A stretch of DNA of 64,000 nt from Kordiimonas sediminis (GTDB lineage Bacteria; Pseudomonadota; Alphaproteobacteria; Sphingomonadales; Kordiimonadaceae). Shown here piece after piece: positions 62,442-64,000 of this stretch. Numbering within the stretch: position 1 is the first letter of the stretch; the number at the start of each line of letters is the position of its first letter. Position numbers and translations under genes: made by a program. Below the pieces are notes generated by a model. That model made no database searches, was not told the origin of the DNA, and was given only the letters and a program-made list of their open reading frames with translations. Location: contig NZ_BNCI01000001.1 of NCBI RefSeq assembly GCF_014656395.1, forward strand, positions 496,001 to 560,000. The letters run 5' to 3'.

Positions 62442-64000
62442 TTATGTCAGTTTAATCGGGCCGCGATCCAGTATTTTGCCTGTTCGGGACACTGAAATTT
62501 TACGTAATCCTTCTTTCATGATGGTCCCCGCTGATTTTTGCAGTGGTTTGTATTGCAATTGCGTATCTTTTGTTCTTGACCTTTCACGAATATTCCCCGC
62601 TTCGTTATGATCTACCATAACGATTGTTTGGCCCGATAGCTGTTGCACTCTCAGGATGCGGCGTTCTGTGCCTTCCCCTGTTGCGACCATGTCATTAATG
62701 TGGAGCCGCATCAGTTTTTTGGCTGTGGGATGGTCGCGCTTTATCTCCGACGTCCAGTCTTTCTGGTGGGCATTATAGCGTGTGACTGTCTCGCCCTTGG
62801 TTTTCCCGTTCGGCAGCAGCCAGATATCCATGAAGGCGTTACCGTCTGTCTTATAGGCTTTATAGGGTTTCCCGCCTTTATCCCTGATCAGTGCGAGCGA
62901 CCCTGCGGACAGGGTTTCGTAAATGCGCACTGACCGTATATTGAGATCGGCAGAGCATCCTAAGCAGAATTGTTGCCATTTTTGTTTTTCGCTTACTGCA
63001 CCCTCTGCATAGCTTTCCCAGAATGTTTTTAACTTTTGTTTCAGGCCAGGATTTCTAATTTTATCAAGCTCCCCCGGTCCTGACATGCTGTCTAATGGCT
63101 TTCTGTATACCAGCGTGTACATGCCTTTTGCGTCAGGGCCATCAACAATGCCGTAAGCTGTATCATTGTGCAGGGCGCCGGTTGTCGTACCTTTTGCGGG
63201 TTTCGCATGGTTTGGTTTAAAGTGCACAGTCGAACTACGCACGAGGCTGGCAAGCTCCTCGCGGAAACCTTCCCACGGTACAGGCATATCTGCAATCAGG
63301 CGGTCTGTATCTTCTGCACGGTGACTGGCTGTGGCTACTTTTTGCAGGATAGAGCGCGTAGTAAGACCAACGACAGCCGCATCGATCATATGGTGACGAT
63401 GATCCAGCCTGTCCTTTATGTTGCTATCGTTCAGTATATTGTTTAACCCCCATTTTCCGCGAAGAAGGGCGGTCAGATGGCCGGGAGAAACAGTTATCTT
63501 GTCTGGATGTACCACGGTTGTTAGATATTCCCGCACCATTCGTGATAGATAGCGGGTTTCATTAAGCTGGCGGGAAAGAAAGTCGCCTTTAGCTTCGAAT
63601 TGCTGCCATGCATCAGGGGCAAAGCGCCATGCCTTGGCCGGGATGCAGTCCTGTACACGGGCTATCATTGCCTGATAGGCGTCAACGGACTTTGACTGCA
63701 TGAACCACTCGGCCGGCGTTCTGCGGCCTTTTTCCCTGTTGGCATCGCGCATAACCAGGACCTTGTTATTGCGCAAGTCGTCAAGGGATTTGGAGAATGG
63801 CAGCAGGTGTTCTATTTCTGTGGCATCACTTAATACCATTTCTATATTAAGGGGCGTACCTGTGAAGGGGCATTCAGCAATGCCCGTAGCGTTTTTCTGT
63901 TCATGCCACAACTGCATCTTTCGCAAATTATGAGGGGAAAAGGGAACGCCCGCAGTTTCCATTTGTTCTTTCAATAGCAGATTTAGATCCTGATTTTTTT
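62442..64000 (-). CDS. cas9: Cas9 endonuclease, C-terminal part (type II-C-like)
   Basis: About 518 residues are visible, open to the window edge. The HNH domain shows CPFTGTPLNIEMV, the catalytic His in EIEHLLPFSKSLDD and NNKVLVMRDANREKGRRTP. RuvC-III is DRLDHRHHMIDAAVVGLTTR. The C-terminal PAM-interacting part follows, ending GKILDRGPIKLT. With HNH and RuvC-III starting so close to the visible end, the full protein should be about 1,000-1,100 residues, typical of compact II-C enzymes. It stops 43 bp from the last CRISPR repeat, leaving no room for cas1/cas2 or a normal leader between them; those genes and the tracrRNA must lie beyond the edge or be absent. Confidence 0.95.
   Translation of the reverse strand, partial: KNQDLNLLLKEQMETAGVPFSPHNLRKMQLWHEQKNATGIAECPFTGTPLNIEMVLSDATEIEHLLPFSKSLDDLRNNKVLVMRDANREKGRRTPAEWFMQSKSVDAYQAMIARVQDCIPAKAWRFAPDAWQQFEAKGDFLSRQLNETRYLSRMVREYLTTVVHPDKITVSPGHLTALLRGKWGLNNILNDSNIKDRLDHRHHMIDAAVVGLTTRSILQKVATASHRAEDTDRLIADMPVPWEGFREELASLVRSSTVHFKPNHAKPAKGTTTGALHNDTAYGIVDGPDAKGMYTLVYRKPLDSMSGPGELDKIRNPGLKQKLKTFWESYAEGAVSEKQKWQQFCLGCSADLNIRSVRIYETLSAGSLALIRDKGGKPYKAYKTDGNAFMDIWLLPNGKTKGETVTRYNAHQKDWTSEIKRDHPTAKKLMRLHINDMVATGEGTERRILRVQQLSGQTIVMVDHNEAGNIRERSRTKDTQLQYKPLQKSAGTIMKEGLRKISVSRTGKILDRGPIKLT

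Overview
The window looks like the chromosome of an aquatic Gram-negative bacterium, most likely an alphaproteobacterium. The reasons are a TonB-receptor / SapC / tryptophan-halogenase-like carbohydrate locus, LacI-type control of N-acetylglucosamine (GlcNAc) use, and a Cas9 whose array has 36-bp repeats and 30-bp spacers. Genus is not resolvable by reading alone.

Positions 1-22,064 are ordinary chromosome: the start of a hydantoinase/oxoprolinase gene (cut by the window edge), a MalT-like LuxR regulator, an MscS channel coupled to a CorA/ZntB-like transporter, a PAS histidine kinase, Dps, a LysR regulator, an AstE/AspA-family hydrolase divergent from a RimB-RimK-type fusion, a secreted HExxH protein, and a heavy-metal RND efflux operon (outer membrane factor, fusion protein, CzcA/CusA pump, DUF3240) followed by a response regulator and sensor kinase.

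Positions 22,065-39,313 form a nearly complete GlcNAc/chitin-oligosaccharide regulon. nagB-II, nagA and a sodium/solute symporter run rightwards behind a perfect 14-bp operator palindrome. A six-gene leftward operon (sugar kinase, TonB receptor, SapC, two tryptophan-halogenase-like flavoproteins, lipoprotein beta-N-acetylhexosaminidase) converges on it. A LacI regulator (nagR) and a membrane acetyltransferase-like protein (nagX) run divergently from the kinase, with three more operator copies between. Inferred flow: hexosaminidase in the envelope releases GlcNAc, the TonB receptor and symporter import it, then kinase, deacetylase and deaminase feed glycolysis.

Positions 39,525-61,240 are a tandem integration hotspot at tRNA-Arg(CCG). 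Element 1 (about 13.6 kb, 57-bp direct repeats of the tRNA 3' end) has a tyrosine integrase, excisionase, primase-helicase and small-terminase gene, like a phage satellite. It carries a type I restriction-modification system interleaved with an unknown gene, a decayed DUF3800 gene and a KAP NTPase. Element 2 (about 8 kb) has a serine recombinase, a Rep-like protein and a two-gene cassette: a 1,294-residue STAND/Avs-like ATPase and a small LCCL-like protein, a good candidate for a poorly described defence pair. The recombinase reading frame crosses the element boundary, so its C-terminus should change on excision.

Positions 61,241-64,000 hold a CRISPR array (18 repeats, 17 spacers, one spacer present twice) and the C-terminal half of a compact Cas9. 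The array abuts the element boundary, so the ancestral order was probably tRNA-Arg, CRISPR array, cas9.
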